Shown: positions 30,558 to 32,289 of the stretch, one piece after another
Layout: each line of letters starts with the position of its first letter
Position numbering within the stretch: position 1 is the first letter of the stretch
Assembly: GCA_937868075.1 (NCBI GenBank)
Contig: CALMLL010000137.1
Span: 1 to 32,289, forward strand
Origin: an uncultured Marmoricola sp.
GTDB taxonomy: Bacteria > Actinomycetota > Actinomycetes > Propionibacteriales > Nocardioidaceae
Length of the DNA: 32,289 nt
Direction: 5' to 3'
Translations under genes and position numbers: made by a program
Notes under the pieces: model-generated
Told to the model about the DNA's origin: nothing
What the model saw: only the letters and a program-made list of their open reading frames with translations
Database searches by the model: none

Positions 30558-32289
30558 GGGGTGCGGCGCGGGTGGTTCGCCCCGCAGATCTGTGGACCGC
30601 GGGGTTGGTGGTGCTCGCCCTGGGCACCGGCATGCGGGTCTGGGCTCTGCAAGGGACATGGTTCTTCTTCGACGACTTCTACTTCATTCAGAAGGCCCAC
30701 GGGCGTTCGATCACCCTGGACTACCTCCTGACGCCGTACAACGGTCACCTGATGCCGGCTGCGGCGGCATTGACCTGGCTCAACGACCGCGTCGGCGGGC
30801 TGAACTACATCCTCCCGGCGTGGGAGATCGCGCTCGGCTTCGCGGCGGCCGGATTCGGCATGCTCCGCCTGTGCGTCACATTGTTCGGCACCAGGTGGGC
30901 GGCATTGGTCCCGGCCACATTGTTCGTCTTCTCACCCATCCTCATTCCGGCGACGACGTGGTGGGCGGCAGCGGTCAACCAGGTGCCGATGTTGATCGCG
31001 ATGACGTTCGGCCTGGATGCCTTCGTACGTCATCTTCGACACCCTTCACCACGCGGGTTGATCACCCACCTGTCATGGTTCGTGCTCGGCTTGGCGTTCG
31101 GGGAGCGCGCGGTGGTCGCTTTCGGTCTCTCCTGGCTAATCGCGATCTTGTACTTCGCCAAGGGCAATGCCATGGAGCGGGGCCAGAGCCTCTACGAGAG
31201 ATACCGGGCGACGGTGACGGCTCACGTCACGTTGGTGACCGCGTACGTGGTGGCCTACCTGGCGTGGGCCGCCAACTTCGACATCCGGCAGGCGGCTCGC
31301 CTGCCGCTGTTCGACGTCGCTCGGAATCTGATCTGGAAGGCCTTCGGGCCGGCCACCATCGGCGGGCCTTTGCATTTCCAAACCAGCAAAGTGACCCAAC
31401 AGATAGCCCACGCGTCATCCGACTTCGTCTGGCTGAGCTGGATCGCCCTGGCCGCATTGGTCGGCGTCGCTGCCTATGCCCGGCACGGATCCTGGAAGGC
31501 CTGGCTCCTACCTGGGTCGGTGCTGGCGCTCAACTCGATCTTGATTTCGACGAGCAGGGCCATCTACTTCGGTCCCGAGATCGCGCTGGACTATCGCTTC
31601 CAGACCGAGGCCGCCCTCGCGTTCGCGCTCGCGGTCGGGTTCGCGTTCCTCCCGGTCGAGGGGGCAGTCGGCAGCGTCCGCGAGTCCCGACCTGGGCCGC
31701 ATCTCTTGACCACCCGAGCCGTTGCCGTGCCGTTGGCCCTGATCTGCGTATTGAGCACCATCACGGCGGGCCGCTATCCGCTGAGGCACCTGGGCGACAA
31801 GAGTCCCCGCGCCTATCTGTCGGCGGTCGCCAGCGAGGCCCGAAGCCAACCCAACGCGATGGTGCTCAACAGTGTCGTGCCGGCTTGGGTCTGGGCCCCA
31901 ATGGCCTTCCCCACCAACACCTACCGCCGCTTCTTCGGCCCGCTGGGCATCAAGGCGAACTACGGTCCGCCGATCACCGACGCGGCCATGGTCATCGACG
32001 ACCGGGGCAGGTTCGTGCCTCTGCAACTCAACGTGGTTCGGCGCATGCGCACCTTCACACCCGACGCGTGTACGCCCCTTGGCGCTGCGCCGGTCACCTT
32101 CACCCTCGACGGGCCGGTCTTCGGTTTCGGTTGGTACCTCCGGATCGGATATCGAGCCACCTCCGCCACGCCGATCACGATCGACGTGGGCGATTCGCAC
32201 CACACGGTCACCGCCGAGGCCGGTGAGCACACGCTGCTGGTGTCGACCTCGGGGAGCTATGAGTCGCTCACGGTCTCGACCGACTCGTC
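30554..32289 (+). CDS. GT-C-like multi-spanning membrane protein, paralogue 3 (3' truncated)
   Basis: Starts at the ATG overlapping the acyltransferase stop and stays open to the window edge (578 full codons), so its stop is not visible. Its reading frame is the one with hydrophobic helices; the Arg/Gly/Pro-rich frame at 30592-32226 over it is a shadow. Homologous throughout to the genes at 25626 and 27497: Asp40-Asp41 in WFFFDDFYFIQ, GHLMP (64-68), WWAAAVNQVP (136-145), FGER (192-195), GPEIALDYRFQTE, and a C-terminal domain with FGFGWYLRIGYRA and VGDSHHTVTAEAGEHTLLVS. About ten helices. It has GER where the others have EK, so the Glu is shared and the basic residue varies. Function inferred as GT-C-like transferase. 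Confidence 0.72.
   Translation, partial: MRGAARVVRPADLWTAGLVVLALGTGMRVWALQGTWFFFDDFYFIQKAHGRSITLDYLLTPYNGHLMPAAAALTWLNDRVGGLNYILPAWEIALGFAAAGFGMLRLCVTLFGTRWAALVPATLFVFSPILIPATTWWAAAVNQVPMLIAMTFGLDAFVRHLRHPSPRGLITHLSWFVLGLAFGERAVVAFGLSWLIAILYFAKGNAMERGQSLYERYRATVTAHVTLVTAYVVAYLAWAANFDIRQAARLPLFDVARNLIWKAFGPATIGGPLHFQTSKVTQQIAHASSDFVWLSWIALAALVGVAAYARHGSWKAWLLPGSVLALNSILISTSRAIYFGPEIALDYRFQTEAALAFALAVGFAFLPVEGAVGSVRESRPGPHLLTTRAVAVPLALICVLSTITAGRYPLRHLGDKSPRAYLSAVASEARSQPNAMVLNSVVPAWVWAPMAFPTNTYRRFFGPLGIKANYGPPITDAAMVIDDRGRFVPLQLNVVRRMRTFTPDACTPLGAAPVTFTLDGPVFGFGWYLRIGYRATSATPITIDVGDSHHTVTAEAGEHTLLVSTSGSYESLTVSTDS

Noticed and set aside
30592..32226. 544-codon frame near the window end
   Set aside because: Arg/Gly/Pro-rich, no homology pattern; the true gene is in the frame opened by the ATG at 30554.
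25626..32289. Recent horizontal transfer of the GT-C cluster
   Set aside because: A single TTA codon and a few lower-GC stretches are not enough; overall codon use is close to the neighbours and no mobile element or tRNA site flanks it.
1..32289. CRISPR array, tRNA, rRNA or insertion sequence
   Set aside because: No regularly spaced repeats of CRISPR type, no cloverleaf or rRNA core, and no transposase or terminal repeats were found.

Overview
The window is chromosomal DNA of a high-GC actinomycete. GC- and Asp/Glu/Ala/Arg-rich codon use, many GTG starts, a primary sigma factor with a long Lys/Ala-rich head next to a ParE-type topoisomerase gene (an order also known in Streptomyces around hrdB), an LprG/P55-type lipoprotein-exporter pair, a PF11271 (DUF3068) protein and frequent leaderless start geometry all fit. 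I cannot fix the genus; Propionibacteriales (Nocardioidaceae-like) is a guess. No tRNA, rRNA, transposase, prophage or CRISPR array was seen.

Layout. 1-2.5 kb (+): tail of an LprG-like lipoprotein, its overlapping MFS exporter, and a small beta-carbonic anhydrase. 2.5-6.2 kb (-): an acyl-CoA synthetase with a KstR-like operator over its promoter, and parE, whose reading frame has no normal start codon at the conserved N-terminus. 6.5-8.2 kb (+): a zinc-knuckle DUF7455 protein with a strong terminator, then a DUF456 protein overlapped by an EamA transporter. 8.2-13.9 kb: sigA, a HhH-GPD repair protein, a universal stress protein, a GCS2-type ligase and a DUF4192 protein, all on minus, with one small unknown gene on plus. 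14.0-15.8 kb (+): a PPOX-like split-barrel protein and DNA polymerase IV.

15.7-18.4 kb (-): the three 5-oxoprolinase genes pxpA, pxpB and pxpC. pxpA is separated from pxpBC by about 490 bp. This gap is the most unusual part of the window. It holds seven CCACA/TGTGG pentamers in 117 bp (three of them exactly 21 bp apart, one a perfect TTGTCCACA DnaA box), directly upstream of what looks like a minus-strand structured RNA of about 275 nt ending in a strong intrinsic terminator. 18.6-22.1 kb: sigB-like group 2 sigma (+), then coaE, a PLDc_N membrane protein and rpsA (-).

22.4-32.3 kb: a methyltransferase and UDP-glucose dehydrogenase (+), the DUF3068 protein (-), then a + strand surface-polymer-like cluster: three paralogous GT-C-like multi-spanning proteins of about 600 residues, with an acyltransferase-3 gene between the second and third. 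The third paralogue runs off the window end. UDP-glucuronate supply, integral-membrane sugar transferase-like proteins and an O-acyltransferase suggest modification of a cell-envelope glycan; this is inference.

Genes are tightly packed. Four convergent pairs share 4 to 47 bp at their 3' ends, and at least four genes (up to nine with weaker matches) have a -10-like hexamer exactly 6 nt before the start codon, implying leaderless mRNAs.
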